Below, piece after piece: positions 1-14,755 of a DNA stretch of 64,000 bases (within the stretch, counting starts at the first letter, position 1; every line of letters begins with the position of its first letter). A program made the translations under genes and the position numbers. The stretch is from Archegozetes longisetosus (lineage: Eukaryota; Arthropoda; Arachnida; Sarcoptiformes; Trhypochthoniidae): the NCBI GenBank assembly GCA_018873245.2, contig JAEMBT020000003.1:9133843-9197842 (forward strand), given 5' to 3'. Under the pieces are notes generated by a model that was not told where the DNA came from, searched no databases, and was given only the letters and a program-made list of their open reading frames with translations.

Positions 1-94
1 ACAAGTTTGTACATAAAAATCACAATAAACAGAGTCTCCATAAATAATCGGAAAGAGTTTTGTGTATTTTGTACCTCATTTGCTAGTTATCAAA

Positions 95-220
95 ATGCGA
101 TGCCATGCCAATAGCCCCCAGTTGGCTATTCACTGGATGCATTCTTCGGGAGTGAACGCATCTATAGTTACAACCATTATGTTATTCCTTGGAGTGATTT
201 TTATTGTGGAAGTATACTAA
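95..220 (+). CDS. Possible small exon or ORF with a membrane-like segment (unrecognised)
   Basis: A 41-codon open frame starts at an ATG and ends at TAA, inside an island clearly richer in G+C than its surroundings. The second half (ASIVTTIMLFLGVIFIVEVY) would make one membrane helix, so this could be the last exon of a membrane protein whose other exons lie left of the window. An AG at 85-86 could be a splice acceptor in this frame. I recognise no family, and a frame of this length is not rare by chance here, so the call rests on base composition and the hydrophobic segment alone. Confidence 0.2.
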   Translation: MRCHANSPQLAIHWMHSSGVNASIVTTIMLFLGVIFIVEVY

Positions 221-3200
221 GAATCGCTTCATTGTATTTATATTTTGTCCACACCCGACAATATTTGCAGCAGAATATTGACTGATAAACATTTGAGAAC
301 AGAAATAATTGCTTTTCCTTACAAGTCATCAAGTTTTGTACGCCTATTGATGACAATCTCTACTGAATTCTATCGGGAAAACTATTTTCTTATTGTTAGA
401 GAATTCAATGATCTTAATAATAGACTTGTTATACAATTATTTATATATCGCGCGAATTGCCTTTATCTTAAACTACGACTCAAACAAATTAAGTTATAGT
501 GAGACTAACTCTAAACATATCAAATCATTTTTCCTTCCTTTGCTCTCTATCTTTGACCTAAGCTTTCCATCCATTAGTTTAATTTGATGTGATCTCGATT
601 TATGCATATTTATGAATTTGATAGAAAATTCACTTTCATGTCATAGGAATTTGAGCAGAACTGACTTCTCGTATCAATTCTTTAGTGGGTCCATAAAACC
701 TTTTATGTAGGCATCAAATAACAAACTGTCTGATCATTTTTATATTGTATTCGTAGTTTGAATTACATTCTGGGTATTGCAATCACAGACAGATTGGATG
801 TTAAGCGTATAGGAAAAGTGACAGAATTGTGTGACCCACCACAACAACAATAAAAAATGTAATCATAATCATTGGATTCGCTGTTCGCTTAGATGGCATA
901 CAATTTGAAAGATGTCAAGTACGATATGAATTTGTGAGAATGTCTGCCACAAATTCAATATGATTCCTATATGAGAACAGATATAGATATACCGAAAGAA
1001 CGAGACTAAAGATTATGTCATGTCTACAAAAAGAGTATTATCTGACTGTAGAGCAAAAAAACATAACTGGGGATAAAAATAGTGTCAAATTTGCAGGAAT
1101 ATTGTAAAATAATCTCAAACTTGTAATGCTCCCTAAAGCTTATGTCTTAGTGCTTATAGTCATAAATAGTTAACGCTATCAACACCATTTTTGTCATGAT
1201 TCCAGTTTTGCGGTTTGATCATTAATTTCCTAATTTTATTCATAGCACTCTACAGCATTTATGAAAAAATGACAAATTTATTTATACTGGATTAGGTCGT
1301 GTTCTGCTTGCAGCTCTTACGAAATCGGATCAAAATTCTATATAACAAACTTGGCTGACATATGATTTTTATGAGAGTAGTTCTGTTAGAGCATCATCTC
1401 CTGGAGGCTTAAATGCTAGCAGAGCCAAATTCGTCCACCCATCTCTCTTCAAATCATAGGTTTTCAACTGATTTCAATTGAGTCAGTTTTGAACAACCTT
1501 CAAATAATGCTTTCAGGGATAAAACTGATCCAAATTTTGAAAAATATAAGATCCTGTTCTGTTTGCTCATTCACTAGCATCGTATCGATTGGAAATGCTT
1601 GATAGTATTTCGACAAATGTTTACCTCAAAATTAATAAAAATAAATGAGATATTATTTTTCTTTTTTCTATTGTTCAAAGCGATTTCTCTCTGAAGCACA
1701 AAATGAGATGAAATATAGAGAAAATAATCGATATTTGATTAAATCTAAATAAATAGATTGCTATAAAAATTGATTTCAAGATGTTTGCAGTTTAATTAGT
1801 TGTTGCTAATATAAATGTAATTTGCAACACTATTCAAGTTTTACAATTGAATGCCAGACTTGAATGCATTGTTGTCAGGAATACAATTGTTGTGGCAATC
1901 ATTTTATGATCATTTCCAATGTAGTGCTGAGCTGATGATGTTTTTACAATCTTTTCACTATTGACTTATTCTTGGATTTTATTCTTTGAGTATTTTTCAG
2001 TTTGTTGAGCAAAAGGTTTTTTTACAATCTTTACCATTACATACAATAAAATTTGCTTGGGTGTTATGTTGTTTGATAACGAAATAGGTTTTTCTAAGGC
2101 GATAACGGAATGGACAGAGAAACGTCATTCTATTTCAAAGAATGCACTCTTTTTTTGTAAGACAAATAATTCAGGCTCTCATTAAAAATTGAAATAGATA
2201 ATCGTTGAAATTGACTCAAAAGTCAATCGAAATAGAGGCGCATTTTGTAAGTTTGTATCAAACATAAGACTAATAAAAAGCTATATGAGATACAAGACGG
2301 ATAAAAGATTGAGCAAAATTATTACAAAACTCATAAAAAGTGAGTTATTGATTGATTCGCCCAATTTCGAGCTAATCAGTCACTTTATTCTTAAACAGGT
2401 CTTATTCTGAATTTGTCCCACAAGACTCTATTGGCAGCATAGCCATAGACTGTCTCACAATTTGGTATATAGTAAACCTCATTTATTTTTTTTCATTTGA
2501 GAGTCACATAGAGTTTGAAGAGAAGTAACTCTATGGGGGCTGGAATAGAATACCCTGGAGTGCAATACGTGTGCAATTTCCTAGAAAAAAATATAATGCA
2601 TGATAGTCTATAGCAGAGTCTAAGATAAGATACATTGAAACTTTCCTAACAATAGTCACTTCTATATTATTTTCAATATTGAAGATATTCCTTTTACGCT
2701 TTGGGAACCAACACTCAAATAAGAAGTATTTAAGAAGAAAATATTTCGGCCCAATTCAATGATCGTTTTTTAAATCTCAACCTGGGGTACTGATAAAAGG
2801 CAACAGTTTCTATTTATTTTGCTCAACAGAAACCCAAACACTAAACTACTGATGTTTCTGAGATCTAATATAAGATTCAATGATATGTCAATTTCTTGAT
2901 TAGAATGAAACTGATTCTCATTTGATCACATGATCATTCGATAGAGAGATAATAAATACTTGAAATGTCTTAAAATGAGTTACGACAAACTTAGCTTTGC
3001 CTAATTTGGACGTTGGTCCAAACAAGATGCTATTTTGATGATAATGTACTGCCAATTAATAGGTTAATTAATTTTAGTGATCAATTTTCAATTTGTTTGT
3101 TCAAGTTTATGAGAGAAAGCGAAGAGACTTCTGAAATATTTGAATTATCTCATAAGATTCTGGATCATTTCGGTTAATCACTAGAAATCTTATATATTAT

Positions 3201-4559
3201 ACAGCACATTAATATTGTCTCATAAGAATTCATGCTAAAGAATGTATTGTGTCAATGTTATGCAATAACTTTACTATCATATCATATCCATAAGAAACGA
3301 TTGACTATCAAATACAGCGAAACTCATATCGTTTTGACATCAGTTGTATTACAACATGACACAAGCGGTCTAAATATTTCAGATATCAAAGTAATGACGA
3401 GTTAATCGTGATTGTATTTCAATACCAATGTGACAATCGCTTGATTTGGCATCACAACGAACCAATGCTCAAACTGATTTTGAATAAATAAAGTTTTAAA
3501 AACTTATTTGTCTATCAAATTTTTTGCTTAAAGCAATCAAGTGTTGTCTAAAATACAATTGAATTAAAAAGCATTGAGAAATATCGAGAGCATATTTGAA
3601 GGCTTGTCCATCTTTTTTATCTAATAGCTATGTTTTGCGGATTTTTCATACAGTGGAGAACCTATTCTTTAATGAATCGTTTTGAAAGCAAAGGATATCG
3701 TTTGATTGATCGGTCGCTATCTTATGGAAAAATGAAAGACTGAGGAAGATTCAAAATATTGATCAAAATGATACTCTGAGAAAATATGAAAATTAGTTTT
3801 TGGAAAGTTTTTGAAGAAAAGTTTTACTTCTTATATTGAGTATATGAGCTCCTATTCTGTCAGCAAAACACGGTTTTGTTGATTAATATCTTGGGAATAA
3901 TAATGAATGCTTTGATTTTCTTAATCTAAAGGCGAGCTTCGATTGCAAACGAAGATTAATTGTATTGAAAGAGAATTGCAGAAGAAATACATTTACTGGA
4001 ACTAAATTCTTACTTTTAGTCTACAGGTGTCTAACGGTAATCATTAGACTTGACCAGCAATAGATATATGATCAGTAATCGATTTCTCTACACATTAAGA
4101 TTAATTAAATCGATAAAAATATATTTTTGTTTTGCTTTTCTAAATTACCATTTCAGTTAACACTTCAGGACTCAATTCTTAATAACTGCTTCAATACTTA
4201 AATGGTTTATGATAGATGAGGCAAAAAATTTAATTTAAGACTAGGGAAAGAGAAATAAAAAATAGTTTTGAATAAGAACGTAATTGAATGTCTGAATAGT
4301 AAAGAAAGGAAAACGTTTAACTTGAAAGTCTAGATCATAAGTAACAATAGTTCGATAGCATGTGAGCAAAATGTGTTGCCATATAAGCAATTACATTATG
4401 AAAACTTATGTGAATTTTTATTACAATTTAGCGTTAGTCTAAGAAAACTGTAATAACAGTCCCAGTCAATAGTGTATTGTATTAGTATTGCCACCAATTT
4501 GTAAATGTGTTAAATTGAAAAACTGCGTTAGTATTGTTATAGTGATCGCATTGTTATAG
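221..4559. other. Non-coding stretch, no supported gene
   Basis: AT-rich sequence without a convincing exon apart from the weak minus-strand candidate at 1369-1467. Another G+C-richer patch near 2525-2585 carries a 33-codon plus-strand frame starting SLKRSNSMGAGIEYPG, too short and without splice signals, so it is not called. Confidence 0.5.
1369..1467 (-). CDS. Candidate terminal exon (unrecognised)
   Basis: On the minus strand an AG acceptor is followed by 32 open codons and TAA. The frame includes GWTNLALLAFKPPGDDALTE, which looks protein-like, and the island is G+C-richer than its flanks. There is no ATG, so it would have to be the last exon of a gene whose other exons lie at higher coordinates. 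The plus strand of the same island is also open for about 37 codons, so strand choice is uncertain. No family recognised. Confidence 0.2.
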   Translation of the reverse strand: MKTYDLKRDGWTNLALLAFKPPGDDALTELLS

Positions 4560-4719
4560 TTCTAGCCCTGACTCCGAACAGCGTGAGCCCAGTCTCAAAA
4601 TCAAACTCGTCTCTGGCAGCACATCAATTGTTCCAAAAGTTGATAATGGGTACAGTCGTGCATCAAATGGGCGTCGCATCAAGCAAACGGCTATAACTAC
4701 TATGGGAATCAATTTTGAA
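4560..4719 (+). CDS. Candidate internal exon (unrecognised gene)
   Basis: A 160-bp G+C-rich block is bounded exactly by a TTATAG acceptor and a strong GTGAGT donor. It starts one base into a codon (one nucleotide completes the previous codon) and ends in phase 0, giving 53 full codons. The peptide is hydrophilic, runs through SGSTSIVPKVDNGYSRASNG, then GRRIKQTA, and ends INFE. No domain recognised; a basic serine-rich linker of a nuclear or regulatory protein would fit, but that is a guess. A minus-strand frame of 171 codons overlaps it, but much of that is the translated CT microsatellite just downstream, so I prefer the plus strand. The partner exons were not found. Confidence 0.35.
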
Positions 4720-4802
4720 GTGAGTGTCAAGTGTGAGAATGAATGAGACTCTAACACAAAAATGAGAGAAACATCTCTTCGATTCTTAAGAGAGAAATGA
4801 GT

Positions 4803-4806
<4 letters not shown>

Positions 4807-4838
<32 letters not shown>
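4807..4838. repeat. GA microsatellite
   Basis: Uninterrupted (GA)n run of about 16 units just downstream of the candidate exon at 4560-4719. It accounts for the serine-leucine run in the overlapping minus-strand frame. Confidence 0.9.
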
Positions 4839-4842
<4 letters not shown>

Positions 4843-7800
4843 ACTATTGCAACCATGCAGTAAATGAGCACAAAGTCACGAAACGATTTCGACAGCAGAT
4901 CTTTACTAAGTTTGAAAGTTTGAGTTAAAAAATGCAATACTAATAGTAAAACAAAAGTAGTAGTTATTGAGTTGGAAAAATTGCTAATGGAATAGATGGA
5001 AAGGTAGTAGGAAAAAGAGTAAGATAAGTAAAGACGCTCTACTTGTTTAAAGACTTGACAAATTTTCACACACTAAGTATTATCATCTTATATCACAAGT
5101 TGCTTTTGTCACATTTCCCTTTAGTTTAACTAAACTCCACTCTTCGCTAACTTAATCTCTAAATGTTTTTCACACTATACTTAAGGATTTTTTAGTTTTC
5201 AACTAAAAGTGCCAAATTTTCAAAATTCGTTGTTTTTTGTTTCTCATTCATTAAATTTATTTGTCTTGAAGTTTTTTTATTTTTGAAAAAACGGTTTCAT
5301 CCACTGTTATTGTTTGCAGGTTTTTATTTCTTTTGATGAGGTTTTACTGGCAATTTTGTTGAAAAAACTTGTTTTCACAGAATAGCTCGACCGTAAAAAA
5401 TTAAATTGTCGATTTACCAGAGTAAAGTTTATACCAACAAATTTTAGCAACTCTTTTCAAACAAAAAATTTAGCAAAAGGTGACAATTCTGAAAATTTCT
5501 CACTAGATATTAATGATAGGTCTTTACTTCTACTCTAATAATAGTTACAATCAAAAACTATGATAATGCACGCAAGGTAACCAATTTTCATAGGAACAAG
5601 TTAAGTCAATATGATTCTAATGAATCAACTAGACATCGAATGTTCATAAGATGGATTCGCTTTCAAGAGTTCTATTCGTCCAGTAATGCCAAAGGACTGA
5701 GAAAAAAAGAATAACTTATGCAAATCAATAGGAGGTTTATGAATTATAGAGTTTAAGTTGAAGACTAATAACATTAATATAATATTAACCAATAAAATTA
5801 GCAGTTACATAATAATATAAGTAAAGAACTTATCTGGCGAACAGAGTACAAATACCTATAAAATATCGACCTACTTGTTTGTATCATAAATTAACTTAGT
5901 TTCTCAACCTTAGAAGTAGTCTCTTCGCCAATCCCCAAGTGGTTCCATCAGAAAAAAGTGTTCTTCAACTTTTTCGAGAGACTGTCTCTCACTAAACAAT
6001 ACGTTGTAATCAATGAAAAAGCCAAATACTATCGATAATACATTCAATTACTTAAGTTTATTGCCAAACATTTAATGTTAGACACATGTCTTCTGGATCA
6101 AACTAAAATCTCTGTTATCTAAGTAGAATTGATTTACTGATGAAATTATAGAAAAATTAAATATCGGTTGTTGAAAATTGTTAGCTAAAGCAATCTTCTC
6201 AAATATCTGTTCAATTCTGCTTCTTATGAATAATCAGGAAAGTTTCACAAATTTAAAGCATATATACTCAGTTCAAACTTTTGCTTCAGTAAGAGTTTAA
6301 AATATCTAAATTTTGGACAGCAGTAAATTCTTTTTAAATCGACTATTTAGCTAATAAACCAAATTTTACAAAAAGTTGTATTACAACGAAAAACTTGAGT
6401 TTTAGTGATCATAATTTGGTTTGATTAATAAACAAACTGGTCAATGATTTATAGTTTGATGTTTTTCATTGCGACTAATCGTTTCGTTCGCAATATTTTT
6501 GATTAAATTTATCAGCGCTTAGGAGCAACGCCAAAGACAAGAAAAATTGCTATTTTAATCACCCTCAAGGGTTGACTGATACCTCCCACGCGTATGGATA
6601 AATGCGTATGGATAACTGACTCGTCTGCATAAAAACTCTTCCTAGTTGCCTACAATTAGTCTAATTGAACAACTTTTACTCAGAGATTATAAGATCTAAG
6701 ATATGCTCATTTAGTTGACTAATGATCAATAGCTTCAACTCTGTCAAGTTATGCGCATCATAAACAGATGATTATTATTTTATCATTTAATTTGATTTTG
6801 GTCGTGACAGAGCCGAGAAATACTGAAGTAAGAAATGCTTACTCTGGAAAGTAACAAAAACTTGATTTCTTAAGTCTATGAAACCTGGCTGCAAGACACA
6901 TTATCAATAAAGCCTTCAAGCTTTAGGTCATAAATAATTTCAATTTAATAAACCATCCTCTCCACTATCATCTAGAGGCAAATTTCATTATTCTGGATAG
7001 TTTTTAGTAGATTTTCGCACATTCATGACTGAAGGATAAGTTCCTTATGTAAGTTATTTTCCTTATTATAAGCTCTAATTCTGGGACTCATTCAATGGCT
7101 TGTTTGTAAATTTCTAGTTGAGAATCAAGTTAGATCCAAGAGATATGTATTTATTATCGAAACTTTAAGATCAAATTTGACATATTTTCTATTCCTATTC
7201 TTGTAGGCCTATATTGTAGACTAGAATGAGCTTAAGGTAAAATAATTATGAAAAAATCGATTAGGTTTTAATTCAATACTAGGACATTGACAAGTATCTT
7301 ATTTTTGTGTATTGGCTAAACTTTGATGTGATAACTATTGATAGTTACATAGCGTAATGGAATATAGAAAAAGCAGAGCATTTCCATCAATAATAGCATT
7401 GATGTTATTTAATTGCAATTATTTTTCTTCTATAATAGCCATTGAATCGAATCTAACATTCTTTTATTGATTCTAGCATCTTTTATTTATAACTTTTCGG
7501 CAAAGACCGGAGTGACTGTCAGAGTGTTTTGCACTTTTTTTGACAAGAAATCTCATCAGAAAATAGCAGAGACTGTCAATTATTGTTAGGTCTTCACAAT
7601 GTGCTTACATTAGGTGGCATTGAAGTACTTCCGCGACATCAAGTTTCACACATAATTATCTAATGGTCAGTAAAAGGTTTGAACCAACGAAAGATCACAA
7701 AAATATATAAAAGACGTGAAAACTTTAGATGCAGATCATTTTGAGAAAAAACATTTCTGACCTGAACCTTCACTAAGACATTAGTCAGAATCGAATTCTA

Positions 7801-8128
7801 CTGTTTGCTACACTTTCTTAGTCTAAAGAAGTCTTCCTAAAAGAAGTCAAAATTTATTATCTCTTTTATTAGAGAAAAAGTTTCGATAAATGCTGAAGAA
7901 AAAGATTTTCCATTTAGTTGAGAGCCTTCTGTGGAAGTTTGAAATTGCAATATTGAGAGTAAGACCTAATGAAACGAGATTCTGAGTAGAAAATTATATT
8001 TTTTAGATCTAATACTGTCTGCTCTGGCAATATGAGCCATATTAATAAACTATGACTTGCTTCATGCCTTATATCAGATAAAGTTTACTTATATCCTCTT
8101 CAGCTGATAACTTGTGCTAACATTTTAG

Positions 8129-8246
8129 GTTTAGTAGCGATTAAATTTCGGTCTCTTGCTCTCCGCAACACCAATTATTTGCCCATTTATGCACTGAGAA
8201 ATGCATTAAGCTTTCAAACTCTTCGAATGTCTTATGTTTGCGCACG
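8129..8246 (+). CDS. Weak candidate exon in a block open on both strands
   Basis: Acceptor TTTTAG and donor GTATGT enclose 38 full codons in one open frame, which stays open further in both directions (about 95 codons between stops, roughly 8055-8340). The opposite strand is also open for about 50 codons across the same block, with a hydrophilic, charged peptide. The block is clearly G+C-richer than its flanks. I cannot choose between a plus exon, a minus exon and a conserved non-coding element. Confidence 0.18.
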
Positions 8247-11200
8247 GTATGTCTTGTGTTGTATGACTGGGAACGCTTTGATTCCGCTTCTTAAAGACTT
8301 GGATGCGTTCCGTATTTATATAACAAGCGAAAGGGATTCATAGAAAGCTATATTAGTTTCGTTATCGACACTATTACTGAACACAGCTTAGTCTCAAATC
8401 TCTTATTTAGGCTAAATCACAACATAAATATTCCATTTGTAATTTGACAAACGATTCTTTCCCAAAAAATCGACTTATCGCGGAATGTTTTTATTCGAGA
8501 TCGACGCTTATGGACAGTTCAAAATCGACTGCTTTTGTCATACCAGTCAATGCAAGTATAAAATAGGTTTGAAACTTGGAAAAATATTTTATATAAAATA
8601 TTATGGAAAAATTCTCATTTTATCAGAATACTGTAACATAAGTTGACTCAAAAATTGAAATCAAATCCAATTGAAGTGATGTTACGATGAATATGTGCAA
8701 AAATATATGTTACTTTTCTTCTGAGTATCTCTTATCGAACTTTTATGACTCTTCAACTTTTACAGAATACGGAATATTTACTGAAAATATTCTTTCAGTT
8801 TAGTTCAAAGCAACAAAATATCAAATGAAATGAAATCTAATCGAAAATAATAGTGAATATACTATATTAGGAAGTATTGAGCTTAAAATTGTCATCACTC
8901 CAATGTTGTTGTTTAAGGATTTTTTAAGTTTGGAAGTCTGAAAAATTATAATAAATGTAGTGATTATGTTCGCAATCATAGCATAACGGATGACTGACAA
9001 GTCAAGACTAAAAATAGTGTAAAAAATTATTTTTAATTCTCATAACTTATACCCATCGTTACACCACTGCAGTTATTAATATTTTGGCAAAACTCGCTAA
9101 CTATACAGTCGAGACCCTAATTTATGTACACTGAATACATAAATATAGAAATAGATTATTCATAAGTTGACTGAGAAATACACTCCAATACTTGATGCCT
9201 TGTGGAAATGTTTGCGACTAATCGATATATTTTCTCATTTAAAAGTGCAACGAATTTCTGGTTCAATGTGGGATTTGAGCTGAGCTACAAATCCAGACCG
9301 AACGTTGTTTTTCTTAAATTTTCAGTCAAGATTCAAAAGTTAAATAATGAACTTCTAAAATGAAGTATGCGTTTCAAATTTGGATCTGAAGCACTCTAAG
9401 TTCAGGTTAAAACTGTATAACTCTGCTGAGGAAGTGAATCATTTAAAATTTGAACTGATTTTCATAGAAGTTGGTCTAAATTTATGGTTCGAAGTTAAGT
9501 CACATTTATGTTCCTTTTTATATTGAATGGCCAAAAGAGTTTAGTTATTGTTGGAATTAAATTGAATTACCGAAAATACCTCCACATTATCAAATGACAC
9601 CTACAGAGCAAAAACACTTTATCTCTTTCTTTAGCTCGAACAATGTGAGAGAAAGTCTATCATCTCCGTGAGCCTCAATTGGCAAATAATGACGAGAAGC
9701 CATACATTATTTCTATTCTTTATAATGAGTTAACAATAAAATAATCTGCTTTTAATAGCGAACACCATTAAACCTCAAACCATAAATTCCACTTTTAATG
9801 ATGAATAACTGAAAGATGACTAGTATGGAACATTCTCTATTTTTCAACCAAGTTCTCAATATTTGAACTGAAAAATTGAAATTCAATATCAAATTTGATA
9901 AAAGATTTGATACTGACACAAGGTTTCATATTTTTCATCCGAACTTTATTTGATTTTAAATTAGAATAATTCGAGTGAAATTCAAATCTTAAGAGCTTGA
10001 AATAGGAGATTCTGACTATATATTGATCACAGCCTGCATCGAGTTGTTTGCCTTAAAAGGCTCAGAATTCATTGACTTGAAAAGACTTACATTGAGATAT
10101 TATGTTCGTTATTAACTTTATTAAAAACAAATGTTTGCATAATAGAGCATTAACTTTAAAAGTAGACTTCAACTTAGAAATAAGTTGGCTGCATAAAAAC
10201 TTGAATCTTTCAATATTGCTGCTATGTAATGTTGAGAGAGATACTAGAAAAATATGACGATTGAAGGACTGGGTGCAATTAGTTGAGAGAAATATGGTGC
10301 GATCCGGGAGTATAATTATTGTAGCAAATGTGTTTTTGGGCAAACATACCGGAACCCTATAGCTATTGCAATTTATTGCAGCGTAAAAAATCGGGTGCAA
10401 ATGTGACGACTGAGCATCAAGTATAAGAACCTCAACTACTATCAGACACTAACTCATATCTATTTTACTTTCGCTTCTTATAAGAAGTTATTTTTGAAAT
10501 TTGCATAATTTCAATGAAGTTAGGCTTGCTTTTCATAAGTTTCTTTTCTGTTATTTTACATACTATCAGTTGACTCAGTTGTTCAGTAGAGAATTAGATG
10601 CAATGGCAGATATAAAAACTGGTATTATAAAAATTACACAACGATAATGAATGTAAGAACTGTTATAAGAGAGAACTATTTAATAGAGTTTAAGCTTTAC
10701 TTAATAAGAGGTCTAAAACTTAATTTAATTTTTGCAGAGTTTGGCTAAAAGCATTAATAAGTGTGGAACTAACTGAAAGTCATGACAAAAATGGGACACA
10801 AACGTGCGTTCCTCTGCTAATGCACGTTAGCGCTAATGAAAACTTAGTGACTAAAACTTTAATAATGCATTTAAATGGTTGCGAATGTATGACATATACA
10901 AATTGTTTAGTGTGTCTCCCATTTGCATCTCTCAAAACTGTCTAAATGCTAGTCAAATCACGTAAACACAGAGAATGCTTGCAGTAATTTCACGCTTGAA
11001 AAGAGTCAATACACGTACTAATAGTCACAAAAGTTAGGATACCTAAACCTTCGGTACGCGTCCCTTATTATTCTAATGGTATGTATAACAAAGAAGTCTG
11101 AAATATCATTAGGGCCTGAGATATAAATAAAATACAACTTTAAGAGAATAGACTAAAAGTGTTGCAAAGAAATAACTTTTAGTTTTGCCTAATATTATTG

Positions 11201-14200
11201 TAATATTTGATCGAGAAAGTTAGTCAAGTAAGTGCGTTCATTAGTGCATTGATTATTTATGTGACTAATTGTGTCAAATACATAAATTCATAAACTAGTT
11301 ATTGATGCGATAAGTACTAGTTAACACTTGCGAGAATAACAAAGTTTTATAGGAATTAATGGATAGCAACATTTCACAAGTGTCGGCTTTGAACTGAGTT
11401 TTGATGGTGTGATTTTTGCATAAAAAAGTTATTACTTACAGATTAAATGCTTTGATTATAATATTTCAAGATAGAACTCTGTCAGGAAGTTATACGAGCA
11501 ATAAATCAAAATAATATTTCTTCCATATAATCATCATATTTCGCAATCGTTAAGTTTTAACCCATACTTTTCAACGTTCCTGTATCTTATGTATGTTTTC
11601 AATTTTGTTTTATCGGTTGTATAAGCAATAGAAAAGTCATTTATTATTTAGACTTAAGAAGTCTGAATCAATATTTCACAAATTTGAGGACAATATTTAA
11701 ATTGCTACAATAATTACGATATAATTGATTCATTTTAAATTACATAAAAACTGACGAATTTATCTAAACTTGAATTCACAGCAGAGTACTCAAAACTTCT
11801 TATTAAACTTGGACTTAAATTCTAATTAATTCTAGAATATGTGACGAAAAAAGTAATTCTTATGGCCTGAAAAATAAAGAATATTAGCAGAAAAAGTGTT
11901 TTGCTCAGCAATTACATTAAACCTAATGAAATTTTCTAACTTGTGAGATATAAAATTATGTAAATTAAGGGTCGCGTAAAGAGTTGTTGAGCAAAGCTAT
12001 AACCAAACTAAAAAATATAGTCAAGTTTTTGTTAAAACATGTTGGGTTAGAAGCAATATAACAGTAAATTGTAAGCCCTGCTCATAATGTCTAGTAATGC
12101 ATCCCAGAGGAGTATTATTTTTTGATATTTCTTTTTATGGCAAGATTGAAATATTCTGTAATTATTATAGAAGTGAAATCTCGTATACTGTATAGATATA
12201 TTGAGGTGTAGATAACTTTTTATTAAGGCTCTCAATGGCTGCTATAAATGTTCGGCCCCTAAATATCAGAAGAATAACTCTTTTCCGATACAAATGCTTG
12301 TAATGTTTGCCAGCTAACTAACATCGATCATAGTTTGATAGCTTGATTTTAAATGCCAGCATTCAATAAGTAGGGTGACCATCTGTAGTCATTTTCACTG
12401 ATCATTCAACAATTTTGATTTAGCTAATCGAAGTCAACATTTTTTTGCAAAATGCATGTCTGGACACTTTTAGTCAATAATTTAAATCCATAAATCTTTT
12501 CTCCTAATGATACGAAGTCAAGATATAAAATTGTAAAAAAACTATCATTTTTCATATCTAGAGACTATAAATGATGTGATACAGAGCTTAATGAAATCTC
12601 CAAAATTGAACTAACTTTATATTGAAAAATATATTAATACCACTCAATACGAATATGATTTAAGCCCAATAAAATCAGGATTATCGGATTAGAAAATCAA
12701 TCATATACTATGGTAGCAATGCCCCATTTTACTGACTTTGAATTTTGCAAAATATGATAAAAACAAATTTTTTCTCAAATCTATTGCAAAATGAATGATC
12801 CCTTTGATTGGATTGATTTCGTGATGATATTGTATTAGCAGAAGTGACCACCTGAATGAAAATAAGTTACACTTCTAATCTTAAGCTTTGGCTGAATTAG
12901 TGCTATCCCACAATACAAATGATGTAAGTCGGAAATGCAGTCATGTTCTATTCTCTTACGATTTGAACTCGAGTGCCCAAAAAATCGTATTTATTCTGAG
13001 AGCAACGCAGCAAAAATTTGAATAGTTTTGCTTACGGCACTCCAGAGCTTTGATGAGTAAATATTCTGTCCGTATATTATAAAGTGTGAATGCAATGCAA
13101 ATCAGACTGGATTCTGAAGTTAGTATTTTTGCAACGTAAGTACTCCTCACTAACCCTAACTTTACGACTAACTACTTTAGATATTTTTGTTGAAAATTTA
13201 TTCCATCACTATTTATTTTCTGTGAAACGTCTAGTTCTCTATTCAGAAAAATAGCTTTACCTCAAAGTCATATTTGTTTAAAGCTTTTTCTCTGCTCTAA
13301 AAAAACTCAAAATTGCTTGAAATGAGAAAATCGTGCGAAGTTTCAATGATAACAATATCAGACAAATTCTTATTCTTCTAGGAAGAAAAAATTCTTTTGA
13401 ATTGAGTTTTGTACTAAACATTTTGAATATTAACCTTTTTTACAAGTCTGAATCATTTATTTACAATAGTATACATTGAGAGAATATTTTTCTTGTTATT
13501 TTTTCAGCTAAATTCCTGAATAGAGCTCATAAGATATTTACTCTATAACTAATGTTCTTTTATCACAAATAGACTATTTCTTGCGCTAACTTTTTCTAAA
13601 CTTTTTCTTATTTAGTGCTAGATTTTTCCGAACTTTATTTTAACTGCAGTAAAACTGCAATCTTAGCACTTCATATATAATATTATTTTATTTCTCACTC
13701 CGATATAACTCTATTACTCTTGACTTCATCTTCCCTATGGTTGTCCAATCGCTCAAACTTGCCACCCTATGGTATTTAAGATTAATCTCAACTCAATACT
13801 GATTTATGTAAGGTTTTGAAAGTACTAAATCGAGAGATTCCTTCATTTATTAAACATCAAATATTATTAAACAAATAAATCAAATGAATAAATCAAACAA
13901 TTCTTAATATAAGTTGAATATATATATATCAATGCCTGTATTATTTATGAAAGAAATTCAACTTAAGTATGTATTTTGTATGGTATTTTCATTTTCTAGT
14001 TATCTTTGAACAGTAATGAAAAAGAAAGTTTGAAAGTTCAGCTTCTTTACAAAATATAAGATTCTATACTCGAGAGTATAAGCTCTCGGAAATCCCGACC
14101 ACTACATAACTATTTTTTTTCTTCTTGATTCTTGGAAAAAGTCAGAGAAAAATCTTTTCAGACTTGTCATATAGTTTGATTTTTCGAGTTAAGTCGAAAT

Positions 14201-14755
14201 CAGACTGAAAATCTGCTCTCAGAACAAGTGTTGTGATGAGATACTGAAGAAATAGTTTAAAATTGATATTTGTTGCTTGTGATTAAAGTAGTGAATGTGA
14301 GAATTATATAAGCACTTTTCACTTTAAGATAGGGAAAACAATAAAAAGTGCATATTTTAGCGTTAAATCGAGAAGTATTTGATTTTCTCTCTAAAAGCTA
14401 TTTTTATTCGATTTATATTTGGAGAAATTTATTTTTTGGAAGAGAAAAAGTAGAAAAAGTTCTTTTTCGATCATTTTATAGCTTTGGCGATAAACTAACT
14501 GCAACTCGATTATGAGTTAATCGATTTATTCTCAACATTGAACAGATGTGATATTACTTAACAAATAGTACTCCCAAAAATTTCTATTCAATAATTCCTC
14601 TATTTTTTTTCCTCTCTCTACAGACCTGACAGTGGCAGTGTGTTTTCACTTATTAGTTATGACTGACAACAATGTATGTCCAAACTATCAAATCAACGTT
14701 TAGATAATGCTTAGCTTTTTCACTCACGCTTTGCACACATTCTTACCAATAGGTC

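Noticed and set aside
4554..5069. 171-codon minus-strand frame
   Set aside because: Its middle is a translated CT microsatellite and much of the rest is low complexity; the plus-strand exon reading of its end is better framed by splice sites.
10062..10400. 112-codon minus-strand frame
   Set aside because: Leu/Ile/Ser/Asn-rich without domain features, usual base composition and no G+C rise; expected by chance in a window this size.
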